From an uncultured Lachnospiraceae bacterium (GTDB lineage: Bacteria > Bacillota > Clostridia > Lachnospirales > Lachnospiraceae): a stretch of 64,000 bases of DNA. A program made the translations under genes and the position numbers. This document shows, piece by piece, positions 9,536 through 19,332 of the stretch; position 1 is the first letter of the stretch; each line of letters begins with the position of its first letter. The notes under the pieces are model-generated. The model was not told the DNA's origin, did no database searches, and was given only the letters and a program-made list of their open reading frames with translations. The DNA lies in assembly GCA_947564645.1 (NCBI GenBank), contig CANOCU010000009.1, forward strand, positions 1-64,000, written 5' to 3'.

Positions 9536-9578
9536 AAAGAGAATTGTTTCGCGGGCTGAGCGAGAATGGAGGGTTATT

Positions 9579-11078
9579 ATGAGATATACGAATCCGACTG
9601 TAAAAGGAGGATATTCTGATCCCAGTATCTGTAAGGCAGACGGCAGGTACTATATGGTATGCTCTACAGAGAATGTGTTCCCGGGAATCCGTGTGATGGA
9701 GAGCGAGGATCTTATAAATTGGGAACAGATAGGATGGTGCATCACAAGAAGGTCACAGATTGACTTCGCAGAAATGGCTTCCGATGACGGTTTGTTTGCA
9801 CCGACGATCAGATTTCATGAGGGACGCTTTTATGTGGTTTGTACCGACAATACGAAGAACCGTAATTTCTATGTATATACGGATGATCCGCACGGTGAGT
9901 GGTCTGAACCGATCGATCTTCATCAAAGCGGTATCGATCCTTCTCTCTTATTTGAGGATGGTACGTGTTATTTTACCAGTAATGGAAGAGATGAGTATAA
10001 TGTTCCTTGCATTCAGCAAAGCGAGATCAGGATTGAGACAGGAGAGATCATAAATGGCCCGCATATCATCTGGTATGGATCGGGTGGCAGGTTGGTTGAA
10101 GGCCCTCATCTGTATAAGATAGGGGCATATTATTATCTGATCGCGGCGGAGGGCGGTACGGAATACGGACATATGGAGACTTATGCCCGCAGCAGATCAC
10201 CTTTTGGGCCTTTTGATAATTATGCGCATAATCCGGTGCTGACAAACAGAGATCAGGGAGACGATGAAATTCAGGGCACAGGACATGCGGAGCTGATTGA
10301 AGACTACGACGGAAACTGGTGGATGTATTTCCATGGTTTCCGGCAGTTGAAGAAATGGCGGCAATATCATACACTTGGCAGAGAAGGCTTTCTGATGCCG
10401 GTGGTGTGGGACGATACAGGCTGGTTTCACGTTATGAACCAGGGAGTGACGACCGCGGAAGTCGATGTACCCTGGATCGGGAAACAGATCGTGCAGAGAG
10501 GCGCCGTTGATGTTTCCATGAAAGAAGAGGGATGGCATGGCCGTTGGGGATATCTCCGTAATGCGCAGGCGGATAATTACCGGATCAGCACAAACCTGTT
10601 GGAGCTTAGGGGAACGGACGTGACCTTAAACGATGAGGGTTCTCCTACGCTTACTTTTACCTTGCAGGAGGATTTTGAGGCAGTGTTTGAGACGCAGGTA
10701 GAGGTGTTGGAAGGAGAAGCAGGAATTACGGCCTATACAGACGAAAGGCAGCATTATGATATTGCACTTGTCAAAACAGAGGAAGGATATGCTTTTGTGT
10801 GTCATCTGACTGTGGGCGGCGTACATCAGGATTTCCGGATGCCGGCATTAAGTGCAGAAGGAACGCTGCGGATTATTGCGCATAGACATTTTTATGAGCT
10901 GGAGGCGTTATGTAACGGTGAGACTATTCTGCACAGAGAGGCCGAGAGCCGTTTCCTGGCGGCGGAGGTGGCAGGTTATTTTAATGGCGTTATGCTAGGA
11001 GTCTACTGTGTGGAAGAAGATCCGTCTAATCGTGCATTCAATCGATTTACGAAACTAACGATCACATATGACAGGTGA
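9579..11078 (+). CDS. GH43 family glycoside hydrolase (beta-xylosidase/arabinosidase-like)
   Basis: A 499-residue enzyme. The N-terminal ~300 residues are a five-bladed GH43 propeller with all three expected acids: Asp14 in GGYSDPSIC (base), Asp120 in SGIDPSLL (pKa helper) and Glu174 in RLVEGPHLYK (acid). The rest is a beta-sandwich of the GH43 C-terminal type, common in beta-xylosidases. It has no signal peptide, so it acts on imported oligosaccharides in the cytoplasm. The family removes xylose or arabinose from xylan or arabinan fragments; the exact sugar cannot be read from sequence. It lies 43 bases after the permeases in the same operon. Confidence 0.9.
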   Translation: MRYTNPTVKGGYSDPSICKADGRYYMVCSTENVFPGIRVMESEDLINWEQIGWCITRRSQIDFAEMASDDGLFAPTIRFHEGRFYVVCTDNTKNRNFYVYTDDPHGEWSEPIDLHQSGIDPSLLFEDGTCYFTSNGRDEYNVPCIQQSEIRIETGEIINGPHIIWYGSGGRLVEGPHLYKIGAYYYLIAAEGGTEYGHMETYARSRSPFGPFDNYAHNPVLTNRDQGDDEIQGTGHAELIEDYDGNWWMYFHGFRQLKKWRQYHTLGREGFLMPVVWDDTGWFHVMNQGVTTAEVDVPWIGKQIVQRGAVDVSMKEEGWHGRWGYLRNAQADNYRISTNLLELRGTDVTLNDEGSPTLTFTLQEDFEAVFETQVEVLEGEAGITAYTDERQHYDIALVKTEEGYAFVCHLTVGGVHQDFRMPALSAEGTLRIIAHRHFYELEALCNGETILHREAESRFLAAEVAGYFNGVMLGVYCVEEDPSNRAFNRFTKLTITYDR

Positions 11079-11155
11079 ACTGCGAAATGGAAGATGACAT
11101 GATCAAAAATGCTGAATGATACATAGAGATGCTTTATAGATTGGGGGAAATGGTT

Positions 11156-12475
11156 ATGGGAAATTTTATTCAGGCAGTGGGGGATCATTTTGAACTGGGC
11201 GGACAGCCGGTCATGCTTCGCGGATGGGCACTGGGTTCCTGGATGAACCTGGAGCATTTTATGATCGGAATGCCGGGAACAAACTCCATGATCCTGGAAG
11301 CCTTTGCAGAAGTGTATGGAAAGGAACGTGCCGAACGATTTATGGATACTTTGTTGCTGGATATGGTACGGGAGGAAGATATCCGGTATCTGAAAAGCCT
11401 TGGTATCAATACCGTGCGGATCGTATTCGGATATCACTATTTCTGGGATGACGACAATCCCGGTGTTATGCTGCAAAGGGGGTTGGAGCATCTTGACAGG
11501 GTCGTACAGCTTTGTGCCGGGCATGAATTATATTGTATCCTTGATCTGCATTCAACGCCCGGTTCGCAGAATACGGACTGGCATTCCGATAATAACACCG
11601 GTCAGGCGTTGTTCTGGAAATATCGCTGCTTTCAGGATCAGGTTGTGTGGTTTTGGGAGGAATTGTCGGCAAGATATGCCGAGAACCCATGGGTCGCAGG
11701 ATATGACGTGATCAACGAACCGGGATGGGATGTGACGGCAGAACAGATCAACGGTTTTTATGACAGGATCATCAAAGCGATACGGAAAAGGGATAAGAAC
11801 CATATCCTGTTTCTGGAAGGGACGGATTTTGGACGTGATTTTTCCACACTACAGGAGGTATCGGATCCGCAGGTTGCGTATACCGTTCATTTTTATCCGT
11901 TTGTACTGGAAAATGATATTCTGGATCCGAAGCTTGACGATGCAAAGCGAATGGAGATCTTTACGGATATATTTGAGCGGCAGCTGTGTGAGACTGCCCG
12001 TCTGCACAGGCCCGTCTGGTGCGGGGAATCCGGATATGAGATACTGGATGGGATGGAAGATTTCTACGGACTTCTTTTGCAGCATAATATCAGTCTCTGC
12101 GAAAAGAGAGGTGTTTCCTGGAACTTGTGGACTTATAAAGATGCGAGAAGAATGGGAATCGTCATACCGAAGACGGATTCAAAATGGATCAGGCTTCGCC
12201 GACGGATCGAGGCGGACTGGAATCATGACTGGGAACAGAAAGTTTCCATGGAGATTATACATTCGATCGGCGACCGGTATTATAGGCATTTGGATGAGAA
12301 ACTTGCTTACGAACTTGATTTCAGAATCCGTAGTGTGATGCACAGGATTGCGGTGGAGCAGATTCTAAAGCCCGCGCTTAGGGAAATTCCGTGGGAGGAG
12401 ATCATTACTTACCCGGAGAGCTTTCTGTTTGAACAGTGTGACAGACGGGAGAGGGTGATCGAATCGTTATTCTGA
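11156..12475 (+). CDS. GH5 family glycoside hydrolase
   Basis: A 439-residue TIM-barrel glycosidase without signal peptide. The acid/base is Glu188 in GYDVINEPGWD and the nucleophile Glu291 in WCGESGYE. The RGWALGSWMNLEHF opening and YTVHFYPFVLEN are typical of exo-acting GH5 enzymes. The start at 11156 follows GGGGG with eight bases of spacing; an in-frame ATG at 11129 lacks a site. The family covers glucanases, mannanases and glucosidases, so the substrate is open. As the last gene of module 1 it probably works with the GH43 enzyme on imported oligosaccharides. The ~90 C-terminal residues are an unassigned helical extension. Confidence 0.88.
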   Translation: MGNFIQAVGDHFELGGQPVMLRGWALGSWMNLEHFMIGMPGTNSMILEAFAEVYGKERAERFMDTLLLDMVREEDIRYLKSLGINTVRIVFGYHYFWDDDNPGVMLQRGLEHLDRVVQLCAGHELYCILDLHSTPGSQNTDWHSDNNTGQALFWKYRCFQDQVVWFWEELSARYAENPWVAGYDVINEPGWDVTAEQINGFYDRIIKAIRKRDKNHILFLEGTDFGRDFSTLQEVSDPQVAYTVHFYPFVLENDILDPKLDDAKRMEIFTDIFERQLCETARLHRPVWCGESGYEILDGMEDFYGLLLQHNISLCEKRGVSWNLWTYKDARRMGIVIPKTDSKWIRLRRRIEADWNHDWEQKVSMEIIHSIGDRYYRHLDEKLAYELDFRIRSVMHRIAVEQILKPALREIPWEEIITYPESFLFEQCDRRERVIESLF

Positions 12476-12597
12476 GCGGCTTCCGAGCCGTGAATAGCTT
12501 CATGCCCGGGAAATAAAAGATTTGCCTTCTTGTATGGAAAAGGATATGATATAAGTAAAGGTACAACTTATGATAAAGGGCAGGAGGAGAGAAAGAC

Positions 12598-13068
12598 TTG
12601 GAAAAAAAGAAGATAGAAGTGATCCCATATCTTGCATTTCAGGGTAACTGTGAGGAGGCGGTCAATACCTATATTAAGGCATTTGGCGGTGAGATCTATT
12701 ATATGTCCCGCTGGTCGGAGAATACATTTGACCAGACGCCGGATCAGATCGGTAAAGTGATGCATGTGGAGTTTGTGCTGGGCAGTACGCGCATGGCGGC
12801 GGGAGACACCTTTGACGGTGCAGGGGGGAATACGGATATCCGACTGATGATCCATATGGATTCCGAGGAGGAAGCGCTGCATACGATATCTGTCCTTGCG
12901 GAGGGCGGAACCGTACTTGCACCCCTGCAGCCGCACCCGGAGCCGGATGACGACGGCTGCGGTTCTGTCATCAAGGACCGTTTTGGGTATACCTGGATCA
13001 TTACATGTCCCAATCCGGCGAAGCTTCGTGCGGTACAGGCACAGAACCTGTCAGAAACGAGGGACTGA
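12598..13068 (+). CDS. VOC family protein (PhnB/glyoxalase-like)
   Basis: A 156-residue member of the vicinal oxygen chelate superfamily, PhnB-like branch. Seen: the start motif VIPYLAFQGNCEEAVNTYI, GGEIYYMSRW, the HVEFVLGSTRMAAGD repeat and the ending DRFGYTWIITCP. Such proteins fold as paired beta-alpha-beta-beta-beta units; many PhnB-like members have no proven reaction. The start is TTG at 12598 with AGGAGGAG about ten bases upstream. It is followed after one base by a MarR regulator, and the two end at a strong terminator, so they form a two-gene operon. Confidence 0.88.
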   Translation: MEKKKIEVIPYLAFQGNCEEAVNTYIKAFGGEIYYMSRWSENTFDQTPDQIGKVMHVEFVLGSTRMAAGDTFDGAGGNTDIRLMIHMDSEEEALHTISVLAEGGTVLAPLQPHPEPDDDGCGSVIKDRFGYTWIITCPNPAKLRAVQAQNLSETRD

Positions 13069-13069
13069 T

Positions 13070-13510
13070 TTGGAGACCAGGGGCGGATTTTATATTACAC
13101 AGATAAAGCAGCGGCAGGAGAGGATCTTCGAGCGGCTGCTTAAGGAGAACGGGATCGAGATCAGCGGCGGCCAGGGGCGGATCCTGTTTGTGCTATGGAA
13201 AAACAATCCTATGTCGATCAGTGAGATCAGCCGGGAGACTTCTCTTGCGAAAAACACGGTCTCTATCATCGTGGACGGGATGGTGCAGAAGGGAATCCTG
13301 GAACGGAATATCAATCCGGATAACCGCCGTCAGACGATTATATCCCTTACAGAGTATGCGAAGAATCTGCAGGAAAGATACGAACAGGTGTCACAGGAGA
13401 TGAATCATCTCTTCTATCAGGGATTTACGGAAGAGGAACGGGAAATGTTTGAGCAGTATCTGGAGCGTATACTGGATACGCTGGCAAAGATAGAGAATGA
13501 AAGATTCTGA
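13070..13510 (+). CDS. MarR family transcriptional regulator
   Basis: A 146-residue winged-helix regulator. The helix-turn-helix is PMSISEISRETSLAKNTVSIIVDGMVQKGIL and the wing carries ERNINPDNRRQTIISLT, the usual MarR signature with a DxRR element. Long helices at both ends form the dimer interface. The start is TTG at 13070, one base after the VOC stop, preceded by a CGAGGGA site; the longer open frame overlaps the VOC gene and is not MarR-like. It probably regulates its own two-gene operon in response to a small molecule, but the ligand is unknown. Confidence 0.88.
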   Translation: METRGGFYITQIKQRQERIFERLLKENGIEISGGQGRILFVLWKNNPMSISEISRETSLAKNTVSIIVDGMVQKGILERNINPDNRRQTIISLTEYAKNLQERYEQVSQEMNHLFYQGFTEEEREMFEQYLERILDTLAKIENERF

Positions 13511-13525
13511 TCGTGGGATCTGCGA

Positions 13526-13557
13526 CGGGCGGGGAAGTTCCCCGCCCGCAATTTTTT
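13526..13557 (+). terminator. Rho-independent terminator
   Basis: CGGGCGGGG (13526-13534) pairs with CCCCGCCCG (13540-13548) around a five-base loop, followed by CAA and six Ts. It ends the VOC-MarR operon and lies directly against the 3' end of the convergent DUF4132 gene. Confidence 0.92.
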
Positions 13558-13558
13558 C

Positions 13559-16500
13559 TCATTGTATCTGCTGCAGGATCTTCGGATCCTTAATCTTTGT
13601 ATCCTCTGCCAGAAGCAGGATCTTCGACAGAATCTCCGCGGTCTTCGGATCGTCGTCCACGAAAGGCAGGAAGATACGGCCTCTGTGTTGGGAGTGGACA
13701 GGCACGATGAAGAGCATGGCGTTTCCGATCTGATGCACCACGCCGCTGCCGAGGTGGACGGTGTACTGTCCGAGTTTGCCGTCGATGATGGCGTGATTGC
13801 CTTCCAGACGGACATTCTTCGTGCGGAAAAGAGCGAGATTGCAGGCTACGATGGCCCTGCGCATCTCGATGGTGGAGTGGCTTGTCTCCGGATCCACGCC
13901 GCCTGCGTGGGCGACGCTGACTGCCAGATCCACGTCCCGCATGACTTCACTGTAGATGATGTCAGGGATGTCTTTGATCTTAAGGGCGGCACCTGTCTTG
14001 CGGTCTGCAAAGACCACATATTCCAGAGTCGGCGCCTCCACGTCGCTTGGGGTAAACCAGTCTGCCATAGCGTAAATGCGCGCTACGATGTTTTCTTTAT
14101 AGTAGATCTTCTGCAGGCCGTCGTCGTAGTCGGCCACCCAGCGTCGGCTGCGCAGGGCGCCCACCGTCTTCTGGGGCTGGATCTGGTTGCCGGAGAAGAG
14201 CAGGGATTCTTCTTTTTCCAGTTCCTCGTCCAGCTTCACGTACAGTTCCCGGAAGACCTGCTTGAAAGGCTGTTTGATCTGCCTCTCGAAAAGCAGCTTC
14301 TGATATTCGTGCCAGTGGCCGCTTCGGTACAGGTCGAAGGGGTGCGCGATCAGGATGCGGTCTTCCGGATCTACCGGGCAGAGACTGCCGGAGAAGTCTG
14401 CAATGCCGTCCGGGGTGAGGAACCCGAGCGCGGCATCCGCTGTCTGCACGATCAGCCGCTCCGTAATCGGACGGGCTACCGGATTCTGGTACATCTCCAG
14501 GAACTCCCAGACCTCGAAGGCGGTCCGGTCTTCCATGGCCTGCTCCATCATCTGTTTCGTGCGGCTGTACTGCTCTTTAAGCTGCTTGACAACTGCCTGG
14601 AATCGAAGTGTGGTTTCGTCCTTCTTATACCTGGTGGGAACGGATTTCAGGAGTTTGCCGTCCTTGCGGCATTTCAGACTGCTTCTGCCGTTCTCGTCCA
14701 CGTCCACCATCAACTCGATCTCGCCGGTCTTTTGCCAGTCGAAATATTCTGCGGACTGTCTGGCAAGCTGTCCCTCCATTCGCAGCACAAGCCGCGTCAC
14801 ATCCGTAAAGCCGGCGTTGACGCTTAAGTTGCGCAGGGCGATCTCCACGGCCCGGCCTTCACTGGCCCGGCGCTGAGCTCCGAACTGGCGGCTTTCCTTC
14901 TTGTATTTCTGGATAAAACGATAGCGTGCTAACATCTCGGATTCCCGGTCCTTCTTGTGGTCGGACAGGGGCAGCAGGCCCAGGCTCATCAGCAGATCTT
15001 TGTTGCGTTTTGCGTCAATCTCCGTCGTCAATGCCGTGAGATCTACTTTGCCCAGCGCGGCGTCCGCATATTTTCTGGCCCGGCCATGGGCGATGCCGGA
15101 GGAGGAATACTTGGCAGCGTCATAGAGCAGCTTGAAATCTTTCTCCCCAAGCTTCCCGTAAGCCTCGAAGAACCAGTGGATGTCAAATGCGCCGTCCTGC
15201 AGTTCCTCCGGGGAGAGGGGCGTATATTTGGCGATGGTGGACAACACCTGCTCGTCGAACAGTTCACTGGTATGGGCCATGAAATAGTAGCAGGCGCTGG
15301 CGAAACCAGGCAGTGCGAAATATTCCTCCAGCATGGGGATCCACTGCTGGGCGTACATGGCAAGCTCCACGAGCCGTTTTTTCGTGATATCGGTGCCCCG
15401 CAGAGCCTTTCGCAGATCGGCAGCGGTTTCCTCTGGCTTGGGCATGGAGACCTTCAGCAGGTGGCTGAGCACCGTCTTCCGATCGGTATTGTTGGAATAA
15501 TAGCTGTAGCCGCGTTCCAATGGGTCTTTGCCGAGAGCGGTCAGGATGCGGATCATATAGTCGATGCCGTAGATGACCTGGATACTCTTGACCTCGGAGG
15601 AAAAGGGGGTTGGCTGCTCGCCGCGTTTAAGTTCCACCGCGAGCACCACAGGCAGCGTTTCCCGATAGAGCATGTGGGCAAAGTCCATTTCCGGCATATC
15701 TGCGTCCGGTGCATCGAAGCGGTATTTGCCGTCTGCGGGTTTGATCGCATTCAGCCCGAAAAAGGCGTTCAGGGCATGGGGCCTGGCCTTGCGGGAGGTC
15801 ACGGCGCCCTTCTGTTCCACGATGCTGACAGGCTCCAACAGGACGCCCAGACGGAAGAAAGTAAACACTGCCTTATAGAACAGGTCTTTGTCCCAGAGGC
15901 CCCGCACATAGCATTGCACATAGTCGGAAAGCTGTACATAGCCGTTGTTCTGGCTGCTGTAGGCGTAGCGCGGTTTCTCTCTGTTCCTTTGCCCGTTATA
16001 GTACAACTGCAGGCGGAAACGCAGGGCGAAGGAATTCTCCCAGTCTTCTTTGCCGGCCTGATGCATCCACTGATACAGACCGGAGAAGATGGGCAGTTCC
16101 ACGGCGCGGCGGGTGTAAGTCTCGACAACGCCGTTCCAGCGCTTTTCCTGCACGGTAAAAAGGTCGGTGGAGGTATCCAGGACCGTTAACAGCCTGGCGA
16201 TACCGCAGAGGGCGAAAGGCACTGACAGGGATTTCGGGACATACTGCTGAAAGAGCACATTAAGGACCGTAGTCACCTGGGGGCCGTAGGAGAGCCGCAC
16301 ATTCAGATCAGAGAAGGGCGGTTTCTTAAAGAGGCCGCTGCCAAATACCTTCTTATAGAGGGCAGAATGCTTCGTATAGAGATCCTGCTGCGCAAAACAC
16401 TGTCGGTAAAGCTCCAGTTCGAGCATAAGCCCGGGTGTCCTGATCTCCTGCTCGTAAAAAGATTCCCACAGCTTCCGGAAAGGGTAGGCGTCCAACGGTT

Positions 16501-18712
16501 CCGCGTCCGGGTCGTTATGAAGGTAACGGCTGCGCTCCAGTTTGCTGCCAAGCAGCAGGTCTTCGTTCCAGGCCGTGGTGTAAGCCAGTTCCCTGTTGGC
16601 GCCGATCAGGGCATCCAGTTTCTGCATGATACGGATACATGTCTCATCCTTGCAGGTAAAAAGGCGGGACGCGTCGTCGCTTACGGTCACAGACGGCAGG
16701 ATCCAGTCCTTCGTCACATCATACAGTCCGTAGCCCGGCGTGTTCAGAATGTCCTGGGCCTTGCTTTCCGCGCCAAGAAGTTCCTCTAACAGCACTTTTT
16801 CCCTGCCGGTAGGTTCCGGGCCGGGGCACTGTGCGGCGGAGGGATCTGCAAAGGCGCGCAGTGCTGGCAGGATCCGGGCGAAGGAGGAGGCGTCTTCCTT
16901 CTTTAGCTGCAGGGCAAGATCCAGGGCGCCCATATGGCATTCTTCGGATCTTGCGGTAAGCAGTCTGCCGATGCAGGCGGTGAGATCCTTCTTGTCCTGC
17001 TGTTTTAACAGGGCAAGGGTCTGTGCGCGCCCCTTCTTATACTTCAGATTCTCCTCGATGGCCCGATAGTCTTCCGGCGTCAGCTGCATGTCCTCCACCA
17101 GCCGGTGGGCAATGCGGTTGGTGCTCTCCTCCGCGTTGTGCAGAAGTTCGAACAGCGCTTTCCTGCGCGCTTCGGTGGCGGGACGGTAGAGCAGCACCCG
17201 CGCCACGGCTGAGCGGGAGGCGCCGTAATAACCGGTTTCCCCCTGCCCCACCAGAGAGACCAGGCCGGCAGCTTCGTCGAGCAGCGTCTCGTCCTGCAGC
17301 ATCCAGGCGATCAGGCACAGGCGCAGGGCAACGTCGGACTGGCTCATGGTCACCTGGTGCCATGGGAAAATACAGGGCGACAGCGTCAGTCCCTTTTTGG
17401 GGATCCGGTTTAACAGGTTCTTCAGGATATCGTAGAATGCTGCCGCTTCTTCCCTGCTCTGGAAAAAGGTTTCCGGCGATAACGGCTTCGGTTTCCGGAT
17501 CCTGTCGTCCTGCATACGGAAACGGTTGTCCTCTTTGGCAAGTTCATAGAACTGCGAATTTGCCGAGGCCAGAAAGCCCGGCAGGAAACAGGCCGCAAGT
17601 TCCAGATCCTCCGGGTAAGAGCGGAGGACTTCCTTCGCTGCCTGCATCTGCAGTTTGGGATCCTGCAGGGACAGGTTAAAGTAGGAAGCCGTCATTTTCT
17701 GCTGTCTGGTGCCGTCTCTGATCAGGGTGATAACGGCGTTTATGGCATCCTGTGCGTCGTAGAAGCCTTTGGCCCAGAGGGCGCAGCTGATCGCCACGGC
17801 GTCGTCTGAAGCAAGCTGTTCTGACAGAAAATCGTTATCCCGCAGGCACCGTCCCATCATCCGCAGCAGCTTGTCGCTGATCCGGTCTACGCTCTTTTCG
17901 TCGAAAATACCGATCCATGTGCTGACTGCTCGCCTGACGGAAGAGTAGCGGATCAGGTTGTTGTCCTCGATCACGGTAAAAAGGTGCAGAAAGGCTTCCG
18001 GTCGTCCGGCGTCCATGGTCTCGCAGACGGCCTGCCTTGCGCCTTCCTGTAACCTTGCCGCCAGCAGAAATTTCCCCAGATCTTCGTAGAGTTCCTGACA
18101 CTTGCTCTGCACGATCCCCAGGATCATCTCCCGGCTAAGCATAAGCGTGTTATTTTCCCCGAAAAGGATGTCTCTGACGGCCTGCTTCGTCCTGGCGTCA
18201 TGTCGGTCTAATAGCGCGGCCAGAATGCCGGCGTAGGAGAAAGATTCGTTGCGGGCATGATCGTAAAGTTCCGGCGTCAGATTGCCGGTCAGCACGTCCG
18301 CAAGTTCCGCATCGTAGAAATCCAGGCGCGCAAAGGCCCGCAGAAGCTGAATGCTCTGCTCCACGAAAGGAGCGTAGCTAATGGAGCGCAGGCTGCGGCG
18401 GAACCACCCGGCGGTCATCTGGTACTGGTTCATCTGATCCAGCGCGTAGTAGAAATCTTCCTGCCATGCCTTCCGCACGCACACATCCACCAGATTCGGG
18501 AACTGCTTCCGGTACAGCTCGCTTAAGGTCTGATACTTACCGCCGGACAGAAGCTGCCGCATAGAGCTGCACACATCCTGGGGCATGATGTAGCAGGAGA
18601 GCTCCGGCAGCATCTTCTGCTCGCGCTCGGAGAGAAATCTGGCTTTGGTCTTTAGGCCGCGCAGCCATGTTTCGGTTAGTTTTCTTCTGGTTTGGTAGGT
18701 AAATTCTGCCAT
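13559..18712 (-). CDS. DUF4132 domain-containing giant protein
   Basis: A 1717-residue, mostly helical cytoplasmic protein. The C-terminal ~200 residues match the end of DUF4132 proteins (GALRSRRWVADYDDG near residue 1517, then DVDLAVSVAHAGGVDPETS, RRAIVACNLALF and the final HLGSGVVHQIGNAMLFI block). DUF4132 proteins include E. coli YehI; their biochemical function is not established. The start at 18712 (MAEFTYQTRRK) has GGAG upstream and is preferred over an in-frame ATG 51 bases earlier. The small gene upstream (18796-19215) reads the same way and probably forms an operon with it, with two hairpins in between. No AAA or VWA partner gene is present here. Confidence 0.88.
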   Translation of the reverse strand: MAEFTYQTRRKLTETWLRGLKTKARFLSEREQKMLPELSCYIMPQDVCSSMRQLLSGGKYQTLSELYRKQFPNLVDVCVRKAWQEDFYYALDQMNQYQMTAGWFRRSLRSISYAPFVEQSIQLLRAFARLDFYDAELADVLTGNLTPELYDHARNESFSYAGILAALLDRHDARTKQAVRDILFGENNTLMLSREMILGIVQSKCQELYEDLGKFLLAARLQEGARQAVCETMDAGRPEAFLHLFTVIEDNNLIRYSSVRRAVSTWIGIFDEKSVDRISDKLLRMMGRCLRDNDFLSEQLASDDAVAISCALWAKGFYDAQDAINAVITLIRDGTRQQKMTASYFNLSLQDPKLQMQAAKEVLRSYPEDLELAACFLPGFLASANSQFYELAKEDNRFRMQDDRIRKPKPLSPETFFQSREEAAAFYDILKNLLNRIPKKGLTLSPCIFPWHQVTMSQSDVALRLCLIAWMLQDETLLDEAAGLVSLVGQGETGYYGASRSAVARVLLYRPATEARRKALFELLHNAEESTNRIAHRLVEDMQLTPEDYRAIEENLKYKKGRAQTLALLKQQDKKDLTACIGRLLTARSEECHMGALDLALQLKKEDASSFARILPALRAFADPSAAQCPGPEPTGREKVLLEELLGAESKAQDILNTPGYGLYDVTKDWILPSVTVSDDASRLFTCKDETCIRIMQKLDALIGANRELAYTTAWNEDLLLGSKLERSRYLHNDPDAEPLDAYPFRKLWESFYEQEIRTPGLMLELELYRQCFAQQDLYTKHSALYKKVFGSGLFKKPPFSDLNVRLSYGPQVTTVLNVLFQQYVPKSLSVPFALCGIARLLTVLDTSTDLFTVQEKRWNGVVETYTRRAVELPIFSGLYQWMHQAGKEDWENSFALRFRLQLYYNGQRNREKPRYAYSSQNNGYVQLSDYVQCYVRGLWDKDLFYKAVFTFFRLGVLLEPVSIVEQKGAVTSRKARPHALNAFFGLNAIKPADGKYRFDAPDADMPEMDFAHMLYRETLPVVLAVELKRGEQPTPFSSEVKSIQVIYGIDYMIRILTALGKDPLERGYSYYSNNTDRKTVLSHLLKVSMPKPEETAADLRKALRGTDITKKRLVELAMYAQQWIPMLEEYFALPGFASACYYFMAHTSELFDEQVLSTIAKYTPLSPEELQDGAFDIHWFFEAYGKLGEKDFKLLYDAAKYSSSGIAHGRARKYADAALGKVDLTALTTEIDAKRNKDLLMSLGLLPLSDHKKDRESEMLARYRFIQKYKKESRQFGAQRRASEGRAVEIALRNLSVNAGFTDVTRLVLRMEGQLARQSAEYFDWQKTGEIELMVDVDENGRSSLKCRKDGKLLKSVPTRYKKDETTLRFQAVVKQLKEQYSRTKQMMEQAMEDRTAFEVWEFLEMYQNPVARPITERLIVQTADAALGFLTPDGIADFSGSLCPVDPEDRILIAHPFDLYRSGHWHEYQKLLFERQIKQPFKQVFRELYVKLDEELEKEESLLFSGNQIQPQKTVGALRSRRWVADYDDGLQKIYYKENIVARIYAMADWFTPSDVEAPTLEYVVFADRKTGAALKIKDIPDIIYSEVMRDVDLAVSVAHAGGVDPETSHSTIEMRRAIVACNLALFRTKNVRLEGNHAIIDGKLGQYTVHLGSGVVHQIGNAMLFIVPVHSQHRGRIFLPFVDDDPKTAEILSKILLLAEDTKIKDPKILQQIQ

Positions 18713-18748
18713 GTGGGGGACTCCTTTCATGATCTTATGCTTATAAGG

Positions 18749-18793
18749 GAGAATGCGAAGCATTCTCTGAATCGAGCGCGCCGGCGCTCGATT
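18749..18793 (-). other. Two tandem perfect hairpins between co-directional genes
   Basis: Hairpin one: GAGAATGC (18749-18756) and GCATTCTC (18760-18767) with a three-base loop. Hairpin two: AATCGAGCGC (18770-18779) and GCGCTCGATT (18784-18793) with a four-base loop. Both lie between the stop of the 139-residue gene and the start of the DUF4132 gene. A T-run follows the second hairpin only on the plus strand, where no gene ends. On the coding (minus) strand they look like a processing or attenuation site, not a terminator. Confidence 0.7.
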
Positions 18794-18795
18794 TT

Positions 18796-19215
18796 TTAAA
18801 AGCCGGAAAGCATCGTCAGTCTGATAAATGTAAAGACCAGACCGTCAGCCCAGGGGATTGTCTCTTCCAGTGTGGTCAGCTCTTCTTCTCCGGCGAAGAC
18901 GCGGAAGATGCCGTCCTCGAAGCATTGGATGGCATTCTCCAGGGCTTTTTCTTCCACGGCATCCTGCCCGCCCCGCAGCCCTGAAGCGATCTTGCCGCGG
19001 GCAGCCTGATCTGCGATCTCTTCTTTCGTCAGACAGGCGAGGATCTGGCCTACGTCCCTGCGCGCGTTATATTGCCTTACGCCAAGCACCGTCAGGCCGG
19101 TGAGGAGGTCCCGGACGGTTTCCGGTTTCTGATCGAGTTCAAAAGGGACGGGATGTAAGTCTGCGGATTTTTGTTTTCCGGGTTTTTTCATGCGGACCTG
19201 GATCGTAAATGCCAT
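18796..19215 (-). CDS. Hypothetical protein upstream of DUF4132 gene
   Basis: A 139-residue soluble protein that I do not recognise. It opens with a beta strand (MAFTIQVRMKKPGK), has an alpha-helical middle (GQILACLTKEEIADQAARGKI) and ends with FAGEEELTTLEETIPWADG and a hydrophobic tail. There is a good AGGAGG ahead of ATG 19215. It runs into the DUF4132 gene on the same strand, separated by about 83 bases with two hairpins, so it is probably a functional partner of the giant protein. Nothing in the sequence identifies a catalytic site. Confidence 0.7.
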   Translation of the reverse strand: MAFTIQVRMKKPGKQKSADLHPVPFELDQKPETVRDLLTGLTVLGVRQYNARRDVGQILACLTKEEIADQAARGKIASGLRGGQDAVEEKALENAIQCFEDGIFRVFAGEEELTTLEETIPWADGLVFTFIRLTMLSGF

Positions 19216-19332
19216 ATGTGCCTCCTGTTCTTTGATGCTGCGCTATGGATTCCCGCGGGCGGTCAGTCAGACGGATGCGGAGCCAGACATTTGGTGAATG
19301 CTGCGCGGGGCGTTTGGCGACAGCGTACGGGT

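Noticed and set aside
13562-16189. Long plus-strand frames within the DUF4132 gene
   Set aside because: They are opposite-strand shadows of a GC-rich coding region. The minus-strand frame has family matches over its whole length and a proper start.
18770-18797. Terminator reading on the plus strand (hairpin plus T-run)
   Set aside because: It has terminator form on the plus strand, but no plus-strand gene ends there. On the minus strand, where the genes lie, the T-run is missing, so I describe it only as a hairpin.
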